Shown one piece after another: positions 8,896-18,700 of a DNA stretch of 64,000 nt. The notes beneath the pieces were generated by a model. It did not search any database. It had not been told where the DNA came from and worked only from the letters and a program-made list of their open reading frames with translations. How positions within the stretch are numbered: position 1 is the first letter of the stretch; the number at the start of each line of letters is the position of its first letter. The translations under genes were made by a program, and so were the position numbers. The DNA comes from JAFEDN01 sp963844565 (GTDB lineage Bacteria; Pseudomonadota; Gammaproteobacteria; Coxiellales; Coxiellaceae), in the NCBI GenBank assembly GCA_963844565.1, contig CAWJON010000002.1, positions 62,001 through 126,000 of the forward strand, in the 5' to 3' direction.

Positions 8896-9981
8896 ATGAA
8901 AGCCTCCTTACAAAAAAAGTTGATGTCATTGGTTGAACGTTATCAGGAAGTGGGCAATTTGCTGAGTGATCCTGCCGTCATTAACGATCAAGATCGTTAT
9001 CGTGAACTAGGCAAGGAATATTCACAACTCCAACCCATAGTAGAAAATTTTAACGCCTATCAACACACTCAAACAGCGATTGAATCTTCGAAAGAATTAG
9101 CTAATGAACCTGAATTTAAACTGATAGCTGAAGAAGAACTTAGTGCGCTTTTGCTGCAAAGAGAAGAACACGAAGAACAGTTAAAAAATTTGTTAATTCC
9201 GCATGATCCCAACGACGAAAGAAATGTTTTTTTAGAAATAAGAGCGGGTACCGGCGGCCTTGAAGCGGCTTTATTTGCCGGAAATTTATTTCGAATGTAT
9301 AGTCGTTTTGCCGAGGAAATGGGTTGGCGATTAAGCATTGTTTCTGCGCACGAGGGGGAGCAAGGCGGTTATAAGGAAATTATTGCCAGAATTGAAGGCC
9401 ATGGCGCTTATTCACAACTAAAATTTGAATCAGGTACGCATCGCGTTCAGCGTGTGCCCGCGACCGAAGCACAAGGAAGAATTCATACCTCGGCTTGCAC
9501 AGTTGCGGTTATGCCAGAATCTCCTGAACTTGCCGCGGTGAAAATTAATTTATCCGATTGCCGGGTCGACACTTATCGAGCTTCTGGAGCGGGTGGTCAA
9601 CACGTCAATAAAACCGATTCAGCTGTCCGCATTACTCATTTGCCGACGGGTATTGTGGTTGAATGTCAGGATGAGCGTTCGCAACATAAAAATAAAGCGC
9701 GAGCTATTTCTCTTTTGCAATCCAGGATTATGGCGGCGCAGCAAGCAGAAAAAGCGCAAAAAGAAGCAGCTACTCGTAAAAATTTAGTGGGCAGTGGTGA
9801 TCGTTCTGAACGAATTCGTACTTATAATTTTCCTCAAGGTCGACTGACTGATCATCGTATCGGCTTAACCTTATATCAACTGGAAGACATAATGGAAGGA
9901 AAATTAAAACCTGTGATTGATCCATTAAACCGCGAGTTGCAAGCTGAACAATTAGCGAATTTAGAAAAAGAAAATTCATGA
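8896..9981 (+). CDS. prfA: Peptide chain release factor 1
   Basis: 361 residues, normal length. RF1 reads UAA and UAG in the ribosomal A site and triggers peptide release. The stop-codon recognition tripeptide PAT is in RVPATEAQGRIH (RF2 would have SPF). The catalytic GGQ is at residues 233-235 (SGAGGQHVNKTDSAV); its glutamine is methylated by PrmC, encoded by the next gene one base after this stop codon. It starts 3 bp after hemA, so translational coupling is likely. Confidence 0.97.
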   Translation: MKASLQKKLMSLVERYQEVGNLLSDPAVINDQDRYRELGKEYSQLQPIVENFNAYQHTQTAIESSKELANEPEFKLIAEEELSALLLQREEHEEQLKNLLIPHDPNDERNVFLEIRAGTGGLEAALFAGNLFRMYSRFAEEMGWRLSIVSAHEGEQGGYKEIIARIEGHGAYSQLKFESGTHRVQRVPATEAQGRIHTSACTVAVMPESPELAAVKINLSDCRVDTYRASGAGGQHVNKTDSAVRITHLPTGIVVECQDERSQHKNKARAISLLQSRIMAAQQAEKAQKEAATRKNLVGSGDRSERIRTYNFPQGRLTDHRIGLTLYQLEDIMEGKLKPVIDPLNRELQAEQLANLEKENS

Positions 9982-9982
9982 C

Positions 9983-10822
9983 ATGTTAAGTAACGTTCAA
10001 AATACACTAGAATCTCTGACTCAGGCGCTTAAAGAAAAATCGACCACGCCAAGATTAGATGCGGAATTGTTATTGGCTAAAATTATCGAAAAACCGCGCG
10101 CCTGGCTTTACGCCCACAATGAAGCGATATTAAATCCAAAACAAAAAAGTTTGTTGGAAAATTTTCTAACTCGACGTCTTTTGGGCGAGCCAATTGCTTA
10201 TTTGTTAGAAGAAAAAGAATTTTGGTCATTAAGTTTGAAAGTAAATTCTGCCGTTCTTGTTCCTCGTCCTGAAACCGAACATATGGTTGAATGGGTTTTG
10301 GAACATTTTTTGCCAGAAAATGTGTTGTCGGTGTTAGATTTGGGAACGGGTTCCGGGGCTTTGTCTCTAGCAATCGCTTCGGAATTTCCAAATTGGTCAA
10401 TCGATGCGGTGGATGTTTCACCAGAAGCGCTTAAAATAGCAGAAGAAAATGCGTACGCTCATCATTTAAAAAATATAAAATTTTATTTGAGTGATTGGTA
10501 TGGCGCTTTACCCGCTAAAAAATACGCTTTGATTTTAAGTAATCCTCCTTATATTCCAGCTAACGATCCGCATTTGACGGAATTAACCCATGAACCTCTT
10601 TTGGCTTTGCAAAGTGGCGATTCAGGGTTAGCAGCTATACAAACGATCATCAAACAAGCGCCAGCATTTTTGCAGGCTGGCGGCTATTTAGCTATCGAAC
10701 ATGGCTATAATCAAGGCAAAACAGTGCAGGAATTATTTTCACAGTATGGTTTTATCGATATAACCTTGCATACTGATTTAGCGCATTTGCCTCGATTTAC
10801 TACGGCGAGGTATCTATGTTAA
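9983..10822 (+). CDS. prmC: Release-factor glutamine methyltransferase PrmC (HemK)
   Basis: 279 residues. Uses S-adenosylmethionine to methylate the GGQ glutamine of RF1 and RF2. The SAM motif is VLDLGTGSGALSLA near residue 115, and the catalytic NPPY is at residues 187-190 (LSNPPYIPAND). The N-terminal substrate-binding helical part (TPRLDAELLLAKII) is present. It follows prfA by one base and overlaps hemH by 7 bp, so the four genes are probably a single transcript. Confidence 0.96.
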   Translation: MLSNVQNTLESLTQALKEKSTTPRLDAELLLAKIIEKPRAWLYAHNEAILNPKQKSLLENFLTRRLLGEPIAYLLEEKEFWSLSLKVNSAVLVPRPETEHMVEWVLEHFLPENVLSVLDLGTGSGALSLAIASEFPNWSIDAVDVSPEALKIAEENAYAHHLKNIKFYLSDWYGALPAKKYALILSNPPYIPANDPHLTELTHEPLLALQSGDSGLAAIQTIIKQAPAFLQAGGYLAIEHGYNQGKTVQELFSQYGFIDITLHTDLAHLPRFTTARYLC

Positions 10823-11787
10823 ATCCACACACCGGTGTTTTATTGATTAACCTAGGCACGCCAACAGCGCCTAAAACAAAACCCGTCCGTGCTTTTTTAC
10901 GGGAATTTTTAATGGATGAAAGAGTCATTGATATTCCACGCGTTTGGCGTTGGCTGTTAGTCAATGGCGTTATCTTGCCGACGCGGCCACGCACAACGGC
11001 GAAAGCTTACCAACAAATCTGGACAGATAACGGTTCTCCTTTGTGGGTGAATAGTTTGCATTTATCAGAAAAACTAGCGTTAGCTTTAGGCAAGAATTAT
11101 CAAGTTGAATTAGGTATGCGTTATGGTCAACCGAATATTTTGTTTGCTTTGAATAATCTTTTAAAAATCGGTTGTAGAAAAATAGTAATTTTACCCTTAT
11201 TTCCACAATATTCGTCTGCAGCAACGGGATCAGCTATTACTAAAAGTTTAAAGATTCTGCAAACGGTTAAAGCAATTCCAAACGTAGAAATCATCAATTG
11301 CTTTTATAATTCTCCTGCATTTATTGAAGCGTGGCGCCAAGTCATTGAAGAAAATCGTCCAGCTGTTGATCCTGAGATGTGGTTATTCAGTTATCATGGA
11401 TTACCCTTGAGACAGGTACAAAATACCGGCCACCCTTGTTATCGAACTCAATGTCTGGATACTTCGCATCAAATTGCAAAATCATTGGGAATTGATTCTC
11501 AAAGATATCGCATATCTTTTCAATCTCGCTTGGGTCGCATTCCTTGGTTGACGCCGTATACCGATAAAATATTACCGGAACTTGCACAGCAAGGAGTTAA
11601 ACGATTAGCCGTGGTTTGTCCTTCTTTTGTTGCGGATTGTTTAGAAACTTTAGAAGAAATTGGTATACGCGCCAAAGAACAATGGAGTCACCTCGGTGGC
11701 ACGCATTTCAGCCTAATTCCTTCTTTAAATGTACACCCCGCTTGGGTGAAGGCGCTATCTCACTTGGTTATTGAAAAAAAGGCATGA
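10816..11787 (+). CDS. hemH: Ferrochelatase
   Basis: 323 residues. Inserts ferrous iron into protoporphyrin IX to make haem. The N-terminus GVLLINLGTPTAP, the signature LFSYHGLPLRQV holding the metal-binding histidine near residue 197, and the conserved CPSFVADCLETLEEI with its acidic pair are all visible. The start codon lies inside the end of prmC. The gene ends the hemA-prfA-prmC-hemH run. The 114 bp after it hold an AT-rich stretch but no clear hairpin terminator. Confidence 0.96.
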   Translation: MLNPHTGVLLINLGTPTAPKTKPVRAFLREFLMDERVIDIPRVWRWLLVNGVILPTRPRTTAKAYQQIWTDNGSPLWVNSLHLSEKLALALGKNYQVELGMRYGQPNILFALNNLLKIGCRKIVILPLFPQYSSAATGSAITKSLKILQTVKAIPNVEIINCFYNSPAFIEAWRQVIEENRPAVDPEMWLFSYHGLPLRQVQNTGHPCYRTQCLDTSHQIAKSLGIDSQRYRISFQSRLGRIPWLTPYTDKILPELAQQGVKRLAVVCPSFVADCLETLEEIGIRAKEQWSHLGGTHFSLIPSLNVHPAWVKALSHLVIEKKA

Positions 11788-11901
11788 GTCGTGGCGAACC
11801 ATCCTCTGCCTTTGCCTTCAAATTATATTTTGCTTGATTTGCAATAATTTGATTTAGATAATAAACTTATTATATTGCTTATTAATTTTGCAGAGAAAAT
11901 A

Positions 11902-12326
11902 ATGAGACCGTTAAAAAAATAATATTATCAAGCGTGTTTGTAGTTTTATTTTCTAGTCTAGCTCTAGCCAGTCAGAGCACACCACCCACAATATCCACAA
12001 CAAATAACATGGGCGACATAGAGGGAAGACCTCTTCTGGTGAAGGCGACTGCTAAGAATGGTGACTACTGGATAAGCCCGGGTGAAACAAAAACGTTCGA
12101 ATTAGTAGTTAATAATCTCGGTTGGCCTACTGTGAGCTATAGTTTTTATTACGATAATCATACAGAAGTACCTGATACTCTAATCCACCCAGTAGACGTC
12201 TATTTTAGCAGCCCAAGTCAGAAATTTCCTTGCCACCAAATCATATACAAGATCGATTCTCACAACCCACCACCTCTATACTCTTACCATTCTCAAGGAT
12301 GTGCTGAACAGGTAAAAATAAGGTAG
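11902..12326 (+). pseudogene. Small secreted protein gene, frameshifted at an A7 run just after the start
   Basis: An ATG at 11902 reads MRPLKK and then stops. One extra base in the A7 run at 11913-11919 would join it to the downstream frame and give a 141-residue protein with an excellent signal peptide (MRPLKK-IILSSVFVVLFSSLALA). As the sequence stands, only a start at GTG 11934 gives an open frame (130 residues), and this loses the positive N-terminus. The mature part has two cysteines and looks like a small secreted beta-rich protein; no family was recognised. It could be slippage-controlled, decaying, or a sequencing error. Confidence 0.55.
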
Positions 12327-12562
12327 CACTAACTTAAGGATTTAAATAAGGATGAGCATTCACCCCAGGGATGAATCAAATTCATCTTTAATTGAATTGT
12401 CTTAAGGCTAAGATCTATTAATACAGCTATATATAGATCTTTTTTTAAAAAAAATTGATATCCGGCGTTTTCTTGCAGTCGCAAAGTAATAACAAGAAAA
12501 GATTTAAAATATTGGCGAGGCAAGTACTTAATACTGAGATGAACCGATACGTCCTGCATAGC

Positions 12563-12792
12563 TTTGTTCAGCGCATCCGCCAACAAGCTTTGCAGCGGGT
12601 GTCAGTGGCGATGTTTTCGCGCACAACGAAGCCAATTCGGAAACTAGTTTAGTATGATAAAAGTTCACTGGGTACAATGACGCTTACGAAGTATTGCACC
12701 CGCTATTTATGGCGTAGTGAGCACGAAAATATCGCCACTGACGGGCCCCGTTACACCAAAACCTGCGAGTAGGCGGATGTCGCTGAACAAAA
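12563..12792. repeat. Large imperfect inverted repeat containing dispersed repeat copy 2
   Basis: The left arm (about 12563-12624) holds TTTGTTCAGCG, CATCCGCC and GTCAGTGGCGATGTTTTCG. The right arm (about 12719-12792) holds the complements CGAAAATATCGCCACTGAC, GGCGGATG and CGCTGAACAAA in reverse order. The 125 bp at 12659-12783 (loop plus right arm) match 6765-6890. The region 12327-12950 has no convincing gene. It looks like a miniature element or its relic. Confidence 0.75.
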
Positions 12793-12965
12793 CGGAGTGG
12801 ATTTGGAGTATTTTAGTAGTAGATCACCCCCAAGATTTTCCTTGACCCTCTTATTGCAAGAGAATATTATAAACTGTACAGACCTGTTTAGTATAATATA
12901 CAAATAAAACGCTGATAAAAATAAAAATCGTTTTCGCAAATATTTTGTAAGTGAGGACGGTCTTG

Positions 12966-13853
12966 ATGAGCATATCTCCTAAACTTAAAAAAGTAATGAG
13001 TGATTATGGATTCTCTAGAGAAGCTCAGTTTGGAATATTTCTTCTTTTCGTAATGTATAAGATTGATATCCCAGATAATTTCTCTACGTTGAATGCTGCT
13101 AACACCTGGTTTAAAACCAATACGCAGAAATTTCTGCGAAAAGGTCAGGAACGGTGGTCACCAGAAACGCTTGAAATGAATGAAGAATTTTTAACTAATA
13201 ACCTATCACAATTACAAAAGGCGGCTAATCTTTTAGGAATGTTACAAAAGATTGAACCGCGATTTAATGATTCACCATCGCGCACTACCTTTTCTATTAT
13301 TCCAGGTGGTCATGAAAAGTGCGTGGTAAATTTAAGACTTCCTAGTTTTCTTGAGAGTCTGAAGAAATTTGATTGTGCGGGCGTTTTTTTTTCTGGTGGA
13401 GTTCGTGAATTAACAGCCGACGAATGTCAAGATATCGCCTTAAAAGAAAGAACAGAAATGGAGATGGGTAAATATCATATTTTGAGAGCTCTTCTCGAAT
13501 ATGGATTGAACATTCCTTATTATCCGGTAAAAGGCATACCAGACCCTGGTAAACCGCGTGCTAACACGAAAAATGCTAGCGATGCGTTGTGGAACCATCC
13601 GGTATTAAAGCCTGGAAGTAGAATAATTTTGCACGTTGAGCAGCCCTATGCTCAACGATTTTTTGAAATTTATGGCTCAACATTAACCGCAATGGACTGC
13701 GAATTAAGAATTGCTTCCATACCTCTTAACCTTCCTGATCTCGAACTAGAGCCTGCCATTATCGGCGATGAACTGGCGCGATGGATAGATCAGCTTTCTC
13801 ATCGTGTCGAAGTAAGTCAATCGGTGTTAGACCCCCTTAACAATCATAGATAA
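12966..13853 (+). CDS. YdcF/DUF218-like protein
   Basis: 295 residues from the ATG at 12966 (GAGG 9 bp upstream; an in-frame GTG at 12951 is less likely). The central part follows the DUF218 (YdcF/ElyC) pattern: FFSGGV, a helix with MEMGKYHILRALLEYG, RANTKNASDAL corresponding to the conserved S-x-NT-x-EN motif, and ILHVEQPYAQRFFEIYG corresponding to the KPYMERR segment. Members are poorly characterised; some bind SAM and some act in envelope metabolism. No transmembrane segment precedes the domain, unlike ElyC. A T9 run at 13384-13392 is in frame here. Two pilin-like genes follow 20 bp downstream. Confidence 0.6.
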   Translation: MSISPKLKKVMSDYGFSREAQFGIFLLFVMYKIDIPDNFSTLNAANTWFKTNTQKFLRKGQERWSPETLEMNEEFLTNNLSQLQKAANLLGMLQKIEPRFNDSPSRTTFSIIPGGHEKCVVNLRLPSFLESLKKFDCAGVFFSGGVRELTADECQDIALKERTEMEMGKYHILRALLEYGLNIPYYPVKGIPDPGKPRANTKNASDALWNHPVLKPGSRIILHVEQPYAQRFFEIYGSTLTAMDCELRIASIPLNLPDLELEPAIIGDELARWIDQLSHRVEVSQSVLDPLNNHR

Positions 13854-13873
13854 TTCATATATAATAGGCGGCT

Positions 13874-14362
13874 ATGAAATCTATCCGTGGTATTAGCCTT
13901 ATCGAAATCTTATTAGTCGTTGCCATTGCTGCCACTATTGTAGCCGGGGCAATCATGTATTACTCGCAAACTTTATTAGGTTCTAAAGCTGCGCAGACAA
14001 TAACTTTGATTGAATCAATCAATAAAGCGGGCTATGAATGGCTCCAATTACCGGATTCCAATGGCAGTAAATCTGATTTTGCGGGTTTGAGTTTGAATGA
14101 ACTGATCGTTCATCATTTGCTTCCTTGTGAGAATCAAAGCTGCAGCACTAACCCTTGGGGAGGCGCTGTTACCGTAGGCCCTAATGCCAAAAACCCTAAA
14201 TTGATGGAAATTACTATTAAAGATATATCGATGCAAGCTTGTTCTCGCTTGGTTGAGAACATGCAAAACATCGCTCCTCAAAATTCACAACTAGATAAGC
14301 AAAATTATTGTGAAACTGATGCAACCGCAGGGAATGCTTTAAATTATCATGTCTCATTATGA
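13874..14362 (+). CDS. Type IV pilin-like protein 1
   Basis: 162 residues. A short leader ends in Gly6 followed by ISLIE, fitting prepilin-peptidase cleavage with Glu at +5, then a hydrophobic helix of about 20 residues (ILLVVAIAATIVAGAIMYY). The globular part has four cysteines (CENQSC, ACSRL, YCETD) and the motif NPWGGAVTV. The next gene has the same architecture and overlaps by 4 bp, so the two are paralogues in one operon. They resemble the small pilins or pseudopilins of type IVb systems, but no assembly genes are nearby, so their partner machinery must lie elsewhere if it exists. Confidence 0.8.
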   Translation: MKSIRGISLIEILLVVAIAATIVAGAIMYYSQTLLGSKAAQTITLIESINKAGYEWLQLPDSNGSKSDFAGLSLNELIVHHLLPCENQSCSTNPWGGAVTVGPNAKNPKLMEITIKDISMQACSRLVENMQNIAPQNSQLDKQNYCETDATAGNALNYHVSL

Positions 14363-14807
14363 ATCAATCATCTTCGGGCTTAAGTTTATTAGAAGTTATT
14401 TTTAGTTTAACGATAATTGCTGTTATTTTAGCGGTGGTGGTGCATTACTTTTACGATAACCAACTAAATCTACAAGTCAGTAAAGCAGCAACGCAAATTC
14501 AGCAGTTGGCGAGTGTGAGTTATGAATGGCAGACGGCCCAGTCCCAAAAGGATTTTTCGGGTATTAGTATAGATGCCTTACAAGCTGCGGGTCTTTTAGA
14601 AAAAAATAGCGATTATACTGGCTTAGATCCTTGGGGGGGCATTTTGTAGTTTCTGCAGATGCAGATAATCCTCATTATGTACAAATAGCACTTCCCTCTA
14701 TTCCTGAGAGTGCCTGTAACAACTTGCGGGAAAAAATGAAAAACTTAGCACATGCACAAGCCAGTGACATTGACTGCTCGCAAAACAATTATTTTGTAAG
14801 TTTGTAA
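14359..14807 (+). pseudogene. Type IV pilin-like protein 2, frameshifted at a G7 run
   Basis: The leader SG then LSLLE and a hydrophobic helix show a second prepilin, but the frame stops after 96 residues at DPWGGIL. One extra base in the G7 run at 14633-14639 would restore DPWGG followed by HFVVSADADNPHYVQI and end at 14807 (149 residues). That matches gene 1 in length, in the PWGG motif and in late cysteines. The restored stop is 9 bp before rdgB. The sequence is otherwise well preserved, arguing for recent change, slippage or a base-calling error. Confidence 0.75.
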
Positions 14808-14816
14808 GGATTTTGG

Positions 14817-15407
14817 ATGCAAAAAATTATTTTGGCCAGTAGCAACAAGGGTAAGTTGAAAGAAATCTTAAACTCATTGAAAGTCCTGCCAATCGAATTG
14901 ATTCCGCAAACCGATTTCAATATACCTGATGCTGAAGAAACAGGTTTAACATTTGTGGAAAATGCAATTATTAAAGCTCGTCATGCGGCTTCCATTTCAG
15001 GGTTACCAGCTTTGGCTGATGATTCGGGTCTTTGTGTGGAAGGGCTTGGCGGTGAGCCGGGGGTTTATTCTGCGCGCTATGCTGGTCCCAAAGCACGTGA
15101 TGAGGATTTAATCAATAAACTGCTTCAAGAAATGCAAAAACGATCTGTGTCTAATCGGAGAGCCGAGTTTCGTTGTGTGTTGGTTTTGCTAAAACATGCC
15201 AATGATCCAACTCCCATCATTTGTGAGGGAATTTGGAAAGGCGAGATTCTACCTTCAGGCAAGGGTGAGCAAGGTTTTGGATACGATCCGGTGTTCTATG
15301 TTCCAGAATATCAATGCAGTGCAGCTGAACTTTCTCTGTCCTTAAAAAACAAAATTAGTCACCGTGGTTTGGCGATGCATCAATTGATGAAATATTTAAC
15401 CGTCTGA
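14817..15407 (+). CDS. rdgB: XTP/dITP pyrophosphatase (RdgB/HAM1)
   Basis: 196 residues. Hydrolyses dITP, ITP and XTP to monophosphates and so keeps deaminated purines out of DNA and RNA. The N-terminal nucleotide-binding motif ILASSNKGKLKEI, the acidic loop ALADDSGLCVEGLGGEPGVYSARYAG and the C-terminal GFGYDPVFYVPEY and SHRGLAM are all present. AAGGA precedes the ATG at 14817. Confidence 0.96.
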   Translation: MQKIILASSNKGKLKEILNSLKVLPIELIPQTDFNIPDAEETGLTFVENAIIKARHAASISGLPALADDSGLCVEGLGGEPGVYSARYAGPKARDEDLINKLLQEMQKRSVSNRRAEFRCVLVLLKHANDPTPIICEGIWKGEILPSGKGEQGFGYDPVFYVPEYQCSAAELSLSLKNKISHRGLAMHQLMKYLTV

Positions 15408-15569
15408 AAATTTTGAAGTTTTTTTAGAGAAAGATTTATTTTTCTCTTTTAAGAAACGAAGATTATTCTGCTCATCGTCATAAATGACTTTGGCGGCTCT
15501 AAAGTCCCCCTTTTCAAGGAGTTTCCTAATTTTATTTTGCGTGTCTTGTTCAAATTCTTGAAATACCAT
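15396..15569 (-). CDS. Possible small protein, 57 residues
   Basis: On the opposite strand, overlapping the last 12 bp of rdgB. The frame could begin at 15587, but AGAGGA 6 bp before the ATG at 15569 favours the shorter form. Its sequence (MVFQEFEQDTQNKIRKLLEK, then GDFRAAKVIYDDEQN) is a charged amphipathic helical protein ending in a Lys/Ser-rich tail. No family was recognised. It is listed because the ribosome site and composition look real. Confidence 0.4.
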   Translation of the reverse strand: MVFQEFEQDTQNKIRKLLEKGDFRAAKVIYDDEQNNLRFLKEKNKSFSKKTSKFSDG

Positions 15570-15724
15570 ATATTCCTCTAGATACATTCCCTATTATTGT
15601 CTAAATCCTCTTATTTTCGTGATAAAGTAACAAAGTATCAATTTTTAATATGCAAGATAATGGCGGTGAGTTTTGTAAGACATTTCCTACAAGAAATCAT
15701 GTTTAAATTCAATTGCTTATCGAA

Positions 15725-18700
15725 TTACTTCTTTTTGGGCAAGGGCGGGGGCGGTGTAGAATTTTCTGGCGTTTGCGGCATACCCGATTCAAATGAGTAA
15801 AGTACATCCGCGCCACTAGAGTCGGCGGCGTCCGTTTCAATCCGGAAACTCCAATTTTTAGAGAATAAATAACTCAGTTGAAAATAATTAACCTGATTAA
15901 ATGGGTCATAAAGATAACGAAAATAAATTCGTGAAGTTATCTTTTTCCCCACCACAAAATAGGAATTTGGCGTAGCAGTCGGAATAGGCTCTCCGGATGG
16001 ACCAAATGTGGCTTCTCCTGATTCAATACCTAATTCAGAAAAACCCAAACCTTGTTTAATCTGGGTGGTTAAGCTTTCAACACCCCCGGCGCCCTTTTTG
16101 GTAAGTGGTAAAGAATTTAAAGCTTGAAGTAGTAAACTCATATTATAGGGAGAGATTCCTGCACTGGAAGTGCCGACTAAAAGATAAGATAACATATCCG
16201 CTTGGGAGAGGTTTCCAGCGCTTGAAAATAAAGTTATTTGTGGGTTTTTCGCAGTACCACCAATATTCATTCCCACCGTCAATTCATTGGTCCCCAATTG
16301 CTGTTGGGTCAATGCGTCAGTGATAATAACCTTAGTAACCGCCTGTAGGCTTAAGTAGGGATTATCAATGGGATTACGACGATAAATAACGCTCGAACCC
16401 GGTGTAATCGTCAATTGTTGTCCGAAAACGCTAAAGGTTCCTCCCACTAGGCTAACACTGCCTAATCCTAATAGAACTTGTTTAGGCTCACTAATTAATG
16501 TCAATGAGCCAGTTAATTTACTTTTCAAAGTCGAGGTATCGACTTTAACATTATCGCCCAAATTGATGGTTATTTGCGTGCTGATATTCCACGGGGTAGC
16601 CTTCGCAAACGGTTGTTCGCCAACAAAAATCACTTCATTTTCCGGTAAGGAGGTTTCGGTATAAAAATCCAATTGTTTAACAATTGCTTGAGGAATATTA
16701 ATATTACCGGTTAAGCTTAAATCGTGATCCTTTAAGACGATATGCACATTGGGTGAAAGATAAACTGTAAATCTCGACGTGTCCCCCAAGAGCACGTTAT
16801 TACTGACAAAATCTGCTTCGGTTGGAAAACCAGGCTTGCTAATATCTGTTTTTCCACTAAAAACGATGGGTTGTTTAACGGATAATGCAGTAAACACATA
16901 ATTAATAATTGGTCCCTGAGTATGTACTTTTAAAGTCAATGTGTTTAATTGAATGTTTAGTCCTGGGATTTTAATGTCGCCTTTTTCCAATGCGGCGTCA
17001 CCATTGATTTGTGGAGTTCCTAGAGTTCCGCCAATGGCAAAATCGCCATGAAATCTCCCTTGTGGCGTGACTAACGATGGTATTAGGTGATCGAGGAAGG
17101 AAAAATCATTTAATTGAAAGTTCAGTTTGCCTTGCAGAGCTTGAGTTTTTCTTAAGACGTCGGTGGTAATAATACCAGGTAATTTCAAATCCGCTGTGAG
17201 CGTATTTTGATTTTCTAAATTAAGGTTTAAATGGGTATTCAAACCTTTTTCATTTAGTTGCGCATTAAATCCGAGATTATCAATTACCGCCTTAAAATTA
17301 TAATCTGGGGAAGTATAATTGATGGCTCCCGATTGACCTAAAATGTTCAGTTGTCCGGTTTGAATCGTTTGTCCTGTTCCTTGGGCTTTTCCGTGAACAT
17401 TCACCAATAAATTAATATTCCAAGAGTCGGGTAAAATAGCAGTGAGTTGTTGCAAATTAAATTTGCCATCAAGGGCTGCTGACCAAGCCTGATTGGCTTT
17501 TTCCCACGCGCCTTGCAAACAAAATTTGGAATTGAAAGTATTCTGTAAGCAAAAAGAATTGATATTAACTTTTTGTTGAGATAAATATAAAGCAGCAGAA
17601 TTCTGTAATTGCCACGTGCCTGCATGAGGGGCCTGGATTGAAAATTTATTTAGGTTCCCTTGCCAATAATCATTTTTTATCCCGCCTTTTAATTGTAAAT
17701 CGAGGGTAGTGTCATATGCGCTAAGATTTAAATTTACTTCATGGCTTGCGAGTTTTCCTTGCCCTTCCACATTAATTTTTTGAATTTTCCAATCTTCAAG
17801 GAATAACTGTTCAGCGGTAATGCCAAATAGAGAATTTTTGGTTTCAGAAAAATCGATATTCCAATGAGCTGAAAGTTTATCTGCGCGGTAATTTTGCCAG
17901 CGCAACAGCTTTCCTTCTATTTTACCTGATGAGGTAGGGTTTTTTAAGTTGCCATGCAATTCTCCAATTGATTGAAGTGAACCGCTAGCATAGGGAATCA
18001 ATTCTGCGAGTTGATTGGCAGAGATATTCCATTTTATACTCCAAAACTTTAAATGTTGACCTTCGGTAATGACTTTAGTTTGTTGAGTAGATAGCGTCGC
18101 ATTCCAAGAAAAATTGGCTTCACTTCCTAAAAAATAGCCTTGAGTGATTAAGTTTATATTGAAAGGGTGAGGAAAATTTGGATTAAAGGTGCTTATATCT
18201 AAATGTTTGCCATTTAGAGTAAGATCCCATTTGCTTTGCGCTTGCCAGTACCAAATTAGATGTGCATCGACTTCACCACCGAAGATCAAAGCTTTTTTCG
18301 TATCAATTTGCATTTTATCCGGTGTGATTATGCTATTAATAACCCAAAAATTATTGGGATTATTCACGCCGAGCTGAACCTGATAATCTCCAGGTGCGCC
18401 TTGAATTCCTAATTTTACTTCTGCTTCGTAGGGTTGCAACAACTTTCCATGTAAACGGACCCACACTCTTTCTTTCAGTAAAGTGGCTTGTAAATTAATT
18501 TTATCCACTTGGAACGGATATTCATTTGCTTTTTCACCGAATGCCAAGTGATTAACTTTGATTTTATTGATTTGTAGATGGATGGGAAAATGCAATAAAG
18601 TGAGTTGTTGGTGAATATTTTTTAAATGCGAAATGATATTTTCTTGTGGGGATTGGGGGATAGGATTGGCTGGCGTTTCAGGTAACGGCCAAGTGATTTT

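Noticed and set aside
12395..12420. Possible PmrA-like box around CTTAAG at 12403
   Set aside because: The partner half-site is TTGAA rather than TTAAT and no -10 stands at the fixed spacing.
12329..12652. Small ORFs on both strands between the secreted-protein pseudogene and the YdcF-like gene
   Set aside because: They coincide with the arms of the large inverted repeat, have poor starts and no ribosome sites.
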